Shown: positions 1 through 7,657, numbered from the stretch's first letter. The stretch: DNA of 24,052 nucleotides from WVWW01 sp041568335 (GCA_041568335.1 JBFFZZ010000014.1:1-24052), one strand, 5' to 3'. Made by a program: numbers and translations. The notes: generated by a model from the sequence alone, not told the origin.

Positions 1-956
1 AGCGAGTTGGGGTACTCACCGAACGAACCGAGCCAGGCACCGCGCATGACATAGAGGTCGAGGTCTCCGTCGTTGTCGTAGTCCGCATGGTTGAGATTGA
101 GCCCGCCGTCGAGCCCCTCGAGCAACGCGGCCGGCGTGCGGTCCTCGAACGTTCCGTCACCCTTGGAGGCGAAGAACTTCAGCGGGTCGTGCACGCCCCA
201 CGACGAGGTGACGATATCCAGCAGCCCGTCGCCGTCGAAGTCGTCCATGGCGGCACCACCCGAGAGCGCCGTGTGCGCGAGGCCCACCGCCGGCGCCGCG
301 TCACGGAAACGAGGGGTGTCGGCCTCGCTCGCATAGACGGCGGGCGGGATCCGATACGGCTCGGGGACTTCGTCGGGGTACTCGCCCAGCGTCTGATAGG
401 CCAGGTTGAGCAGCCAGCGGAAGGCGAGGTTGTCGGGCTCGCTTTCGAGCAGTTCGATGTAGATCCCGATCGCCGCGCGGGAGCCGCGTTCGTTCCGGTG
501 CACGCCGTCGTCCCGGATCGGTAGCAGGCACGACTCGATCGTGTGGTTGAGGATACAGTTGTCCTGCTCGCCCAGGCGCAGGTAGGCCAACGCGCGTAGC
601 CGTTGGAGCGTGAGGCGGTTGTTCTCCGTGTCGGACCCGGCCGCCTCGAGGATCTCCTCGACGCGATCGATCTGCGCGATCGCCTCCTCGGTACGCCCGG
701 CGCGCAGCAGCTGTACGGCGAGCGTGTTCGCATGCTCGATCATCGCCGCGCCGAAGCGCGGGCGTGACGCCTCGAGCAGCGTCACGTACTCGTCGTTGCG
801 GTACATCGCGCTGGCCTCGGTCACCTCGGCCGCAATCTCGTCAAGCAGCTCGGCCATCCGGATCGTGCTGGGGGGTCGCGTGTCGACGGGCTCCGGATCG
901 CCGCCGCACCATGCGGCGAGCAGCAGGCTCCAGGCCAGCAACCCGCGGGCCCGCAT
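1..956 (-). CDS. FG-GAP/VCBS repeat protein of the CRTAC1 type, N-terminal part (runs off left edge)
   Basis: The reading frame is open from the ATG at 956 to the window edge, giving the first 318 residues of a larger protein. Residues 1-17 (MRARGLLAWSLLLAAWC) look like a lipoprotein-type export signal ending at Cys17, although Trp at -1 is unusual for a lipobox. Residues about 40-190 are alpha-helical and TPR-like (for example LQRLRALAYLRLGEQD). Two calcium-binding-loop motifs typical of FG-GAP/VCBS beta-propeller blades follow, DDFDGDGLLD and DYDNDGDLDLY. Family members are usually exported and carry many more blades plus a UnbV/ASPIC domain, which would lie outside the window. The start is 2 bases after the TGA of the upstream transpeptidase gene (TGAGCATG), so the two are probably co-translated. 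A run of G just upstream can serve as Shine-Dalgarno sequence. The function is unknown; surface binding or carbohydrate interaction is a guess. Confidence 0.85.
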   Translation of the reverse strand, partial: MRARGLLAWSLLLAAWCGGDPEPVDTRPPSTIRMAELLDEIAAEVTEASAMYRNDEYVTLLEASRPRFGAAMIEHANTLAVQLLRAGRTEEAIAQIDRVEEILEAAGSDTENNRLTLQRLRALAYLRLGEQDNCILNHTIESCLLPIRDDGVHRNERGSRAAIGIYIELLESEPDNLAFRWLLNLAYQTLGEYPDEVPEPYRIPPAVYASEADTPRFRDAAPAVGLAHTALSGGAAMDDFDGDGLLDIVTSSWGVHDPLKFFASKGDGTFEDRTPAALLEGLDGGLNLNHADYDNDGDLDLYVMRGAWLGSFGEYPNS

Positions 957-958
957 GC

Positions 959-2518
959 TCACGCCCCCCCGGCCACCCGGAACACACCGGCGCGACGCGG
1001 ATCGCCCGCGCCTTCGAAACCGAGCCCGCGTCGCTGCACGGTGTGCGCGCCGCCGAAATAGAGGTTGATCTCGTCCCACACGCGGTGCTCGGGATAGCTC
1101 TTGACCAGCCGTTCCACGGGAGCGGTTTCGTAGCCGCCCTCGACGGCGAGGTGGCCGTTCTCGAGATAGATGCGCGGCCGCGTGACCGCCTGCTCGACGG
1201 AGGTGCCGTAATCGATCAGGTTGAGGATCAGGTGCAGGATCGCGGTGCGGATCCGCTTCGAGCCACCCGAGCCCGTCGCGACGAGGCGTCCCTCGGGGAA
1301 TTGCAGGATGCTCGGCGCCATCATCGAGGTCATGCGCTGGTTGAGCGGCCAGCGGTGGAACCCCTGCGGGACGAGATCTTCCTCGCCGAGCATGTTGTTC
1401 AGCATCAGTCCCGTGCCGGGGACGATCTCGCCGCAGCCCTCGCCGTTCGAGAACGAGAGCGTCGCCACGTTGTCGCGGGCGTCGATGACGGCGAGACTCG
1501 TCGTACCGCGTAGCGCGGCGGCGCGGCCCTTCAATCGATGCCGGTAGCGTTCGAGCAGCTCGTCGTCGAGGAGCACGCCGGCATCGATGTGCGACGAGTC
1601 ACCGACGAGGGCCTCGACACGGGCGCGGTCGGAAAGGTCGAGCGCTTCGGCCACGATCCCGAGCTGCTCGGTCGAGCCGAACGGGATCGCGCCGAGATCG
1701 GGCACCGCCTCGAGCAGCTTGAGCGCGAAGACGATCAGTACCCCGCCCGATGACGGTGGGGGCATGGTCAACATCCGTACACCGCGATAATCCGCCGCGA
1801 GTGGACGGTGTCGCTGGACTTCGTAGCTTTCCAGGTCCGCGAGCCTCAGCGAACCGCCGGCGGCGGCGCATTGCCGGTCGATGGCCTGGGCGATCTCGCC
1901 GCGATAGAAGAGATCATCGCCCTCGAGCGCCAGCACCTCGAGCGTGTCCGCGAGCTGGGGTTGGCGAAAGACCTCACCGGCGCCGACGAGCCGGGACGGG
2001 TCGTCGCGGCTGGCGTAGATCTCGCGCGCGGCCTCGGTGGCCATGACGATCGACCCCACGACTCTGAAGATGTAGGCGTGCAGCTCCGAAATCTCGACAC
2101 CGTCGCGGGCGAAGGCGATCGCCGGCGCCACGACTTCGCGGATCGGCATCGACCCCAGCTCGCGATGGATCTCGAACAGCCCGCGGACCACACCGGGGGT
2201 CGCGATCGACCCGAGCCCGATGTGGAACGGCTGTCGTGCGGTGCCGAAATCGCAGAAGACCTCGCGAAAATCGGGCTCGTCCTGCGGGCGTGAGAGAGGG
2301 GTGTGGACGAAGAAATCGTAAGCGATCGGTGCATCGCCGCCGGCTCGGGCCAGCATGTGCCCGCCACCGCCGAGGGAACAGAGCATCGGCTCGGCGGCGC
2401 AGGCGGCGCACATCCCGGCCAGGGCCGCGTCGAACGCGTTGCCGCCGGCCAGCAGAATCTCGGTCGCCGCCTCGGCCGTCCGCGGGTGGCCCGCGGCCAC
2501 CGCTCCCTTCGCTGCCAT
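959..2518 (-). CDS. ggt: gamma-glutamyltranspeptidase-family Ntn-hydrolase
   Basis: This is a 519-residue gamma-glutamyltransferase. The family cleaves gamma-glutamyl bonds (glutathione and relatives) after autocatalytic cleavage into large and small subunits. Seen: the family opening GAVAAGHPRTAEAATEILLAGGNAFDAA (in pieces near residues 5-32), the conserved PPPSSGGV segment, and the cleavage-site motif GTTSLAVID, with the likely nucleophile Thr339; most homologs have TTH where this has TTS. The small-subunit SMMAPSILQF and GSGGSKRIRTA segments are intact. No signal peptide is visible, unlike periplasmic GGTs, so it is probably cytoplasmic. I chose the ATG at 2518 over one at 2593 because GAGGGG lies 4 bases upstream and family homology begins immediately. 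It heads a two-gene unit with the downstream FG-GAP gene. The exact substrate is not determined by the sequence. Confidence 0.9.
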   Translation of the reverse strand: MAAKGAVAAGHPRTAEAATEILLAGGNAFDAALAGMCAACAAEPMLCSLGGGGHMLARAGGDAPIAYDFFVHTPLSRPQDEPDFREVFCDFGTARQPFHIGLGSIATPGVVRGLFEIHRELGSMPIREVVAPAIAFARDGVEISELHAYIFRVVGSIVMATEAAREIYASRDDPSRLVGAGEVFRQPQLADTLEVLALEGDDLFYRGEIAQAIDRQCAAAGGSLRLADLESYEVQRHRPLAADYRGVRMLTMPPPSSGGVLIVFALKLLEAVPDLGAIPFGSTEQLGIVAEALDLSDRARVEALVGDSSHIDAGVLLDDELLERYRHRLKGRAAALRGTTSLAVIDARDNVATLSFSNGEGCGEIVPGTGLMLNNMLGEEDLVPQGFHRWPLNQRMTSMMAPSILQFPEGRLVATGSGGSKRIRTAILHLILNLIDYGTSVEQAVTRPRIYLENGHLAVEGGYETAPVERLVKSYPEHRVWDEINLYFGGAHTVQRRGLGFEGAGDPRRAGVFRVAGGA

Positions 2519-2522
2519 CGCA

Positions 2523-2528
2523 CCCCTC
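2523..2528 (-). promoter_or_regulatory. ribosome binding site deciding the ggt start
   Basis: GAGGGG on the minus strand, 4 bases before the ATG at 2518. It supports this start rather than the upstream in-frame ATG at 2593, whose extra 25 residues are basic and unlike the family. Confidence 0.55.
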
Positions 2529-2634
2529 GAATCGGTTCTCGAACGGGGCATTCTACGACGCTTACGAGAATGGGGTTGGTGCGTCTCGAACACCGGACCT
2601 ATGTTGGAAGCCGGGGGGCACGGGAGAACAGGAC

Positions 2635-3768
2635 ATGGGCGCTCGCCGAGCCATCGGACCTCTTTGTTTACTGATCGCGATCCTCTTCGCTCCGGCCGCG
2701 GGCGCGGGCAAGGTCAAGGCCAAGACGTACGAAACCGATCTGACGGCCGGCTTTAGCGCCGCCAAGGGCTCCACGGTCGAGTTCGAGAACCTGCTCGGCT
2801 CGATCGAGGTGCTGCCTCAACCGAAGGGCCGCGAAGTCCGGATTCGAGCGCACGTCACGTGTGAGGCGGCCGAGGCGACCCAAGCGCGGCGACTGGCCGA
2901 GGAAGTCCGGCTCACCCGCGTCGACGAGGGCGGCAAGGTGAAGTGGTCCGTGACGTTCCCCGATGCGCGGCTGTTTCGGATGCCCAAGACCGGCGTGGCC
3001 AGCGTCTACTCGAAGTGGCTCGCTCCGCTGGTCAAACGCAAGACCATCTCCACGCGCTACGACGGACGTGCCGTGGAGGTCGGCAGCGCCCGCGGCGCAA
3101 CGGCCCTGTCGGTGACGGTCAAGATCGAGGTGCCGATGGATCTGAACCTGTCCGTGGTCCAGCACGTCGGGACCGTCGAGGCCAACGGCGTGCGCGGCAA
3201 CGTCGCCCTACAGGTCAAGCAGGGCGAGCTGCACGCCGGGCGTTTGTTCGGCGACCTGCGGGTCATCACCGAGGGTGCCTCGGCGCGCGTCTGGAGCTTC
3301 AACGGCGACACGCTCAACGTCGAGACCGGCAGCGGCGAGATCGAGCTGGTCGAGATCCGGTCGGCCAACGTGCGGATCGACTCGGCGCGCGGGCCGGTCA
3401 ATGGCAACAATATCGAGTCGACCCACATCGAGGCGTCGACGGGTAGCGGGAAGGTGCTGCTCGAAGGGTTGGAGCCGGAATCGATGAAGATCTCTAGCGA
3501 CACCGGAGATGTCGAGCTGGCGACCGAGCTCAAGCGCACGAAGGAAGGCACGATCCGTTCGACCACCGGCAACGTGACGGTGCGCCTGGGCACGTTCGCA
3601 CCGTTCCGTCTGGAGGCCAGCTCGCCCGAGGGTGCCGTGAAGGGCAGCGGCGTCAACGTCGAGGTCGATCAGTTCGAGAAGAACGCGGCAAAGCTGGAGC
3701 GCGGCAGTGGTGGTGCGAATCTCAGCGTCGAGTCGAAGAGCGGCCAGATCGTCATCCGGCCGCTGTAG
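2635..3768 (+). CDS. secreted DUF4097-like (putative adhesin, beta-helix) protein
   Basis: This is a 377-residue exported protein. Residues 1-24 are a Sec signal peptide (basic MGARRAIG, hydrophobic core LCLLIAILF, cleavage near AAGAG). The rest consists of short beta strands in which a Gly-x-Ile/Val pattern recurs: GSIEVL, GTVEANGV, SGEIELVEI, SGKVLLEGL, TGDVELATEL, TGNVTVRL and a closing SGQIVIRPL. This pattern is characteristic of DUF4097/head-GIN beta-helix proteins, which are often called putative adhesins and whose role is undefined. The ATG at 2635 follows GGGAGAACAGG and gives the signal peptide directly; longer upstream readings overlap ggt antisense. A weak promoter may lie at 2576-2605 (TTGGTG, 18 bases, TATGTT). 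The gene converges on feoB with 9 bases between the stop codons. It is divergent from ggt across about 116 bases. Confidence 0.8.
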   Translation: MGARRAIGPLCLLIAILFAPAAGAGKVKAKTYETDLTAGFSAAKGSTVEFENLLGSIEVLPQPKGREVRIRAHVTCEAAEATQARRLAEEVRLTRVDEGGKVKWSVTFPDARLFRMPKTGVASVYSKWLAPLVKRKTISTRYDGRAVEVGSARGATALSVTVKIEVPMDLNLSVVQHVGTVEANGVRGNVALQVKQGELHAGRLFGDLRVITEGASARVWSFNGDTLNVETGSGEIELVEIRSANVRIDSARGPVNGNNIESTHIEASTGSGKVLLEGLEPESMKISSDTGDVELATELKRTKEGTIRSTTGNVTVRLGTFAPFRLEASSPEGAVKGSGVNVEVDQFEKNAAKLERGSGGANLSVESKSGQIVIRPL

Positions 3769-3777
3769 TCGCGATCG

Positions 3778-5985
3778 CTAGCTGAAACCCAGCAGCCGTC
3801 CACCCTGGTAGACGGCGAAGCTCACGATCCAGGCAAGCACGGTCATGTAGGCGAACAGGAAGGCCGGCCAGCGCCAGCTACGCGTCTCCCGACGGACGAC
3901 GGCGAGTGTGCTCATGCACTGGCAGGCCAGGGCGAAGAAGACCATCAAAGAGAGCCCGACCAGCGGCGTGTAGACGGGTCGCCCGTCGTCGCGTGTCTCA
4001 TCACGGATCCGCGAGCGCAGAGTCGGAGATTCCTCGTCGGCGGAAGCACCGACCCCGTAAACGACCCCCATCGTCGAGATGAACACCTCACGTGCGGCGA
4101 ACGCTCCGATGATGCCGACCCCGATCTTCCAGTCGAAGCCGAGCGGCGCCAGCGCCGGCTCGATGACCTGGCCCATCCGCGCCGCGTAGCTGCGGCGGAA
4201 GATCGCCCCTTCTTCCTCGTCCGCGAGCTGCGCCAAACGCTCGTCGAGTTCCGCACCGCTCAACGTTTCTTGCGCGTCCGTGCGTAGCGTAGCGTAGTCC
4301 GTGTCGAGCGTAGGGTTCTTGGGGAAGCTGAGCAACACCCACAACACGATCGTGCAGACGAGGATGATCCCGCCCGCCTCGCGCAGAAACAATGACGATC
4401 GCATCCACATCATGCGTAGCACGTCGCGGACGTGCGGCCGGCGGTACGAGGGCATCTCCAGGATCAACGGCACGGCCTCCCCGCGGAGCAAGGTGCGGCC
4501 GAGCACGGCCACGACAATCAGGGCCATCACCGTCGAGAACATGTACATCGCGAGCATCAGCAGACCCTGAACGGGGAAGATGCCCGCGATGCGGGAAGGC
4601 GGGAACAATGCCGCGATGATCAGCGTGTAGACCGGCAGCCGCGCGCTACAGGTCATCAGCGGGATGACCATCATCGTGAGGAAGCGATCGCGCTGCCGGC
4701 CCATCGTGCGCGTCGCCAGCACCGCGGGGACGGCGCAGGCGAAACCCGACAGCATTGGAACAAACGCCCGGCCGTGCAACCCAAGCAACCGCATCAGGCG
4801 ATCCATGATGAAGGCCACACGGGCCATGTAGCCGGTGTCCTCCATCAACCCGATGAAAAAGAACAGCAGCAGGATCTGCGGCAGGAAAACCACCACGCTC
4901 CCGACGCCGGCGATCAACCCTCCGACGAGAAAGTCTTCGATCATCCCGTCGGGAAGGAGGGTTTGCGTGAAGGCGGCGAGCTTGGCGATCCCCACCTCGA
5001 TCAGCTCGATGGCCGGCGCGCTCCAGCTAAACAGCGCCTGGAAGGTGACGCCCATCACGAGGAGGAACAGCGCGAAACCGATCCACGGGTGCAGCATCAC
5101 CGCGTCGATCCGCTCGGTCAGCGATCTCCGCCGCCGGGTCGTCTCGTGCAGGAAGCGGCCGAGGTGACCGTCGATCCAGCTGTAGCGGGACTCGATGATC
5201 TCGCGGTCGAGATCCCGCCCGGCGGCGTCCGCCCCTTTGTGGCGCGCCGCCACCGTCTCGCGCAGCCCGGCGGAGACATACTCGAGCTCGTCGTGCTCCT
5301 CGATCGACAGCAACGACCACATGGCGAGCGCTTGCCCTCGCGCCGGAGACTTGCGCAACCAGGATTCGGGTAGTGCTTCGGCGACCGCATCGATGTCGGC
5401 GCGGACCGCTGCACCGTCGGGCTCCCAGCGCGACTCCGCGCGCGCGATCTCGGGTGCGTCCAGTACGTCGACCATGCGCGTGCGTAAGTGATCGATGCCT
5501 TCGCCGGTCAGCCCCGAGACCGGCACCACCGGGACACCCAGCTCGCGCTGCATCGCCTCGGTGTCGACCTCGAGCCCCTCGCGTTCCAGCAGATCGACCA
5601 TGTTGAGCGCCACGATCACCGGACCGCCGGTCTCGATGATCTGCAGCACGAGGTAGAGGCCGCGCGGAAGCTGCGTGGCATCGACGACGACGACCGTCAG
5701 ATCGGGAGGGTTCAGTGGAGGGATCCCCGCGATGGCTAGGATCGCGATCTGCTCCTCGACGCTGTGGGCGCTGAGGCTGTTCGTGCCCGGCACGTCGCAA
5801 AGCACCGCCGGATGGTCGGCGTCGAGCGTGATCTGCGCCTCGTACTTCTCGACGGTGATGCCGGGGTAGTTGCCGACCTTCTGATTCAGGCCCGTCAGCC
5901 GGTTGAAGATCGACGTCTTGCCGGTGTTGGGGTTGCCGCAAAGCGTCACCAGCGGTGGCGGATCGGTCGGGTTCAGGAGCGTCAT
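3778..5985 (-). CDS. feoB: ferrous iron transport protein B
   Basis: This is a 735-residue FeoB, the GTP-dependent inner-membrane Fe(II) importer. The N-terminal G domain has G1 GNPNTGKT (residues 17-24), a G2 region NYPGITVE (39-46), G3 DVPG (64-67) and G4 NMVD (128-131). A helical spacer follows (about 165-290), then the polytopic membrane domain, starting near residue 295 (WIGFALFLLVMGVTF). That domain has the two conserved gate motifs, GFACAVPAVLATR and MTCSARLPVYTLII, each with a membrane Cys. The C-terminal FFALACQCMSTLAVVRRET segment is also conserved. The length is normal for the family. The ATG at 5985 overlaps the feoA stop codon (ATGA), so the two are translationally coupled. No FeoC follows; the gene meets the DUF4097 gene tail to tail. 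Confidence 0.97.
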   Translation of the reverse strand: MTLLNPTDPPPLVTLCGNPNTGKTSIFNRLTGLNQKVGNYPGITVEKYEAQITLDADHPAVLCDVPGTNSLSAHSVEEQIAILAIAGIPPLNPPDLTVVVVDATQLPRGLYLVLQIIETGGPVIVALNMVDLLEREGLEVDTEAMQRELGVPVVPVSGLTGEGIDHLRTRMVDVLDAPEIARAESRWEPDGAAVRADIDAVAEALPESWLRKSPARGQALAMWSLLSIEEHDELEYVSAGLRETVAARHKGADAAGRDLDREIIESRYSWIDGHLGRFLHETTRRRRSLTERIDAVMLHPWIGFALFLLVMGVTFQALFSWSAPAIELIEVGIAKLAAFTQTLLPDGMIEDFLVGGLIAGVGSVVVFLPQILLLFFFIGLMEDTGYMARVAFIMDRLMRLLGLHGRAFVPMLSGFACAVPAVLATRTMGRQRDRFLTMMVIPLMTCSARLPVYTLIIAALFPPSRIAGIFPVQGLLMLAMYMFSTVMALIVVAVLGRTLLRGEAVPLILEMPSYRRPHVRDVLRMMWMRSSLFLREAGGIILVCTIVLWVLLSFPKNPTLDTDYATLRTDAQETLSGAELDERLAQLADEEEGAIFRRSYAARMGQVIEPALAPLGFDWKIGVGIIGAFAAREVFISTMGVVYGVGASADEESPTLRSRIRDETRDDGRPVYTPLVGLSLMVFFALACQCMSTLAVVRRETRSWRWPAFLFAYMTVLAWIVSFAVYQGGRLLGFS

Positions 5986-6218
5986 GGGTCGGCGTCCATC
6001 ACGAAACGCAGCCGGTCCGCTTCCTTGACCCGCAGGCTGACGCTACAACCGCGGACGCGCAGCTCGACGAGACCGCCGACCTTCACCCGGCGCGTCAGTC
6101 GCACCGGTGTTCCGGGAAGCAGCCCCATCTCCATCAGCCGGCGCCGAAACGTCCGATCGCCGTCGATCGATTCGAGCCGCGAGCGCGCGCCCACGGGCAT
6201 TTGATCCAGTGTCAGCAT
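5982..6218 (-). CDS. feoA: ferrous iron transport protein A
   Basis: This is a 78-residue FeoA, a small cytosolic SH3-like protein needed for FeoB function. The hallmark segment RRRLMEMGLLPGTPVRLTRR and the closing VRGCSVSLRVKEADRLRFV match the family. I chose the ATG at 6218 (MLTLDQMPVGARSRLESI), where FeoA homology normally begins. An in-frame ATG at 6251 would add 11 residues with no family support. No clear Shine-Dalgarno sequence precedes 6218, and the start codon lies inside a perfect inverted repeat (6214-6237), which suggests either translational control or an operator. It is the first gene of the feoAB operon, and its TGA overlaps the feoB ATG. Confidence 0.93.
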   Translation of the reverse strand: MLTLDQMPVGARSRLESIDGDRTFRRRLMEMGLLPGTPVRLTRRVKVGGLVELRVRGCSVSLRVKEADRLRFVMDADP

Positions 6219-6237
6219 GGCCGTTCGCGGCCATGCT
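6214..6237 (-). repeat. perfect 9-bp inverted repeat covering the feoA start codon
   Basis: The arms agcatggcc (6214-6222) and ggccatgct (6229-6237) are exact reverse complements separated by 6 bases. The feoA ATG (6218-6216) sits in one arm. In mRNA this would form a GC-rich hairpin hiding the start codon; as DNA it could be a dimeric repressor operator. No recognisable Fur or DtxR consensus is present, so the regulator is unknown. Confidence 0.6.
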
Positions 6238-6271
6238 AGGCCAACCGCCACCGAATGTCAGGGACCCCTGG

Positions 6272-6691
6272 TCAGCGCGCCGCTGCGGCCGCCCGTTGCA
6301 CCGACCTTTCCCGCATCAGCTCGGGGCGCCAGTCGTACTCCATGTAGCGGGCCATCGAGCAGGCCGAGCGCGGCCAGCGCGAGCGCGCCGTTGCAGACCG
6401 TTCCAGCGTCGTGATCGAGTCGACGTCGATCCCGACGACGACGATCCGTGTGTCGAGGTCCTCGTCGAGACCGACCCAGGAGCGGTCGGCGACCAGTTTG
6501 ACGCCTCCGGTCAGCTCGACGGGGCCGCGGCGGCGGGCGAGGAGCTCGGTGGCATAGAGGTTGGCCTCCCTGCCCGACCGTTGGGAGGCGATCCGGTCCG
6601 CCGAGGCGAACACTTCGAGCGGTCCGGTCGCATCCGGGATCTGGGCGCCGGGGTAGATCAGGGTCGCTATCTTCCTCGGTTTCCGTGCCAT
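6272..6691 (-). pseudogene. decayed GlxA-like DJ-1/PfpI-family gene
   Basis: The first 90 or so residues from the ATG at 6691 look like the N-terminus of a GlxA-type DJ-1/PfpI protein: KIATLIYPGAQIPDATGPLEVF, then ELTGGVKLVADRSW, then LDTRIVVVG. Beyond this the frame loses similarity. A neighbouring frame, at about 6345-6405, then reads TVCNGALALAALGLLDG, the nucleophile-elbow segment of the same family (catalytic-type Cys). It arrives about 30 residues too early. After it the original frame resumes with ARYMEYDWRPEL, which resembles the C-terminal end of such proteins, with most of the intervening region missing. Two internal deletions with frameshifts explain this. A sequencing error alone would not explain the missing length. 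A short functional protein from this frame is possible but unlikely. It lies between feoA and the nucleotidyltransferase pair. Confidence 0.65.
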
Positions 6692-6726
6692 GGGACCATG
6701 GTGGCACCTGCGGGGATTGTCATCAA

Positions 6727-6757
6727 TGACCTTATGGCAGCAAAAACTGCCAGGTCA
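6727..6757 (-). terminator. hairpin at the end of the nucleotidyltransferase gene, possible terminator
   Basis: The plus-strand left arm tgacct-tat-ggcag (6727-6740) pairs with ctgccaggtca (6747-6757). This gives an 11-bp stem with a 3-base bulge and a CAAAAA loop. The stem begins exactly at the stop codon of the nucleotidyltransferase. No clean U-tract follows on the minus strand; the T-rich run lies on the plus-strand side (ttctttcct). The role as terminator is therefore tentative. Confidence 0.35.
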
Positions 6758-7297
6758 TTCTTTCCTCTGACGAATCCGCTCCGTGAAATGAACGAAGCGG
6801 TCGAGCGCTCCCTCTGCCCGAGACCAAGACCCGATGCGCTCCAGATCGATCTCCTGCCGAATCGCCACCTCGACAGCCTGTTCCAGACCTTGCGGATCGT
6901 TCCAGTGGTAATACGCGGCCAGACGATCCATCACGCACTCGGTGGGTGCCAACAAACGCAGGGTGCCATATCCGGTTTCGAGCTCCACTTGCTCCACGAC
7001 CCGGGCGTCGCCGACACCGAGCGGCCCCGAAGGGAACTCGACCCAGAACTCGGTGCGTGGATGAGTCCAATGGCGTCCCTTCGCTTTCTCGAAGCCGAGC
7101 TCGACCATCGCGGAATCGACCTTCTTGGCAAGGCCTTCGACGATGAAATCCAGGTCCTTGGACTCGTAGGCGTTCTCCGTGTAGATCGTCACCACCGCGC
7201 CACCGGAAAGCACGGCACGGATGCCGTGACGATCCAGGGTCGAGCAGACGAGCGCGGCGACTTCTTCGATGCGCAGCTCCTCGTGAATCCGTTTCAT
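6755..7297 (-). CDS. minimal nucleotidyltransferase, AbiEii/MNT-like (putative toxin of a two-gene module)
   Basis: This 180-residue protein has a compact nucleotidyltransferase fold signature. GGAVVTIYT (residues 32-40) occupies the usual GG/GS nucleotide-binding position, and KDLDF supplies the DxD metal-binding pair (Asp48, Asp50). WVEFPSGPLGVGD offers a possible third acidic residue, Glu87. The later LLAPTECVMDRLAAYYHWNDPQ segment is typical of the AbiEii/DUF6036-like group, in which a helix (DRLAA) packs behind the active site. Its ATG overlaps the stop of the winged-helix gene by 4 bases. Such pairs belong to toxin-antitoxin or abortive-infection systems in which the enzyme modifies tRNA or another target with nucleotides; the target here is not known. 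GC content is visibly lower than in neighbouring genes, suggesting horizontal acquisition. Confidence 0.75.
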   Translation of the reverse strand: MKRIHEELRIEEVAALVCSTLDRHGIRAVLSGGAVVTIYTENAYESKDLDFIVEGLAKKVDSAMVELGFEKAKGRHWTHPRTEFWVEFPSGPLGVGDARVVEQVELETGYGTLRLLAPTECVMDRLAAYYHWNDPQGLEQAVEVAIRQEIDLERIGSWSRAEGALDRFVHFTERIRQRKE

Positions 7298-7626
7298 GCG
7301 GGCTTGCCGGTCCGCCGCGGACGGCGCCGCTGCGAGAAGTATCGTTTGCGTTCGTCGTCCGGCAGACGTCGCAGCGCCTTCGCCAGGATGGAGCGTACGT
7401 CCTCGAGGAACGGGTACCTCGGATTCCAGAGGAACAGCCGGGTCCGACCTTTGAGGACGCTCACGAGAAGCCCCGCCCGTTCGAATCGGGCAAGCTGCTT
7501 CTGGACCATGTTGAGCGAGACGCCATCGAAGGTGTCCGCGATGGCATTCGCGTACCCTTCTCCGTAGCGCTCCAGGTCCTGCAGGACCTTCTCGGCGGTA
7601 GAGTTGACGAAAAGAAGGTCAATCAT
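7294..7626 (-). CDS. winged-helix DNA-binding protein, putative antitoxin/autoregulator
   Basis: This is a 110-residue protein with an ArsR/MarR-like winged helix. EKVLQDLERYGEGYANAIADTFD provides the first helices, SLNMVQKQLARFERAGLLVS the recognition helix and following turn, and VLKGRTRLFLWNPRYPF the beta wing. A basic tail follows (RKRYFSQRRRPRR). The wing-NPRYPF-LE-V ending is common in winged-helix proteins that are partnered with nucleotidyltransferases. The stop overlaps the partner's ATG (ATGA). Immediately upstream is a strong sigma-70-type promoter embedded in two palindromes (7638-7647 and 7658-7668), the arrangement expected if this protein represses its own operon. Only a weak purine stretch (GAGA) precedes the ATG at 7626. 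Confidence 0.75.
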   Translation of the reverse strand: MIDLLFVNSTAEKVLQDLERYGEGYANAIADTFDGVSLNMVQKQLARFERAGLLVSVLKGRTRLFLWNPRYPFLEDVRSILAKALRRLPDDERKRYFSQRRRPRRTGKPA

Positions 7627-7637
7627 CGGAAAGTCTC

Positions 7638-7647
7638 GTTATATAAC
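7638..7647. promoter_or_regulatory. palindromic operator candidate 1 (GTTATATAAC)
   Basis: This is a perfect 10-bp palindrome, GTTATATAAC, in the leader of the winged-helix gene, between its promoter and its start codon. It shares the half-site GTTAT/ATAAC with the second palindrome about two helical turns away. Binding here would block elongation or stabilise repression. Confidence 0.5.
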
Positions 7648-7657
7648 CCATTAAATA

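Noticed and set aside
2519..2593. N-terminal extension of ggt from the ATG at 2593
   Set aside because: The extra residues are basic and unlike the family; a Shine-Dalgarno sequence and homology support the start at 2518.
6685..6707. Inverted repeat with two CCATGG sites at the start of the GlxA-like remnant
   Set aside because: Arms are unequal and the loop is too small for a good hairpin. It lies in a decayed locus, so it is probably chance.
6702..6720. TGGCAC followed by TTG, resembling a sigma-54 promoter
   Set aside because: The spacing between the two elements is too long and the second element is incomplete.
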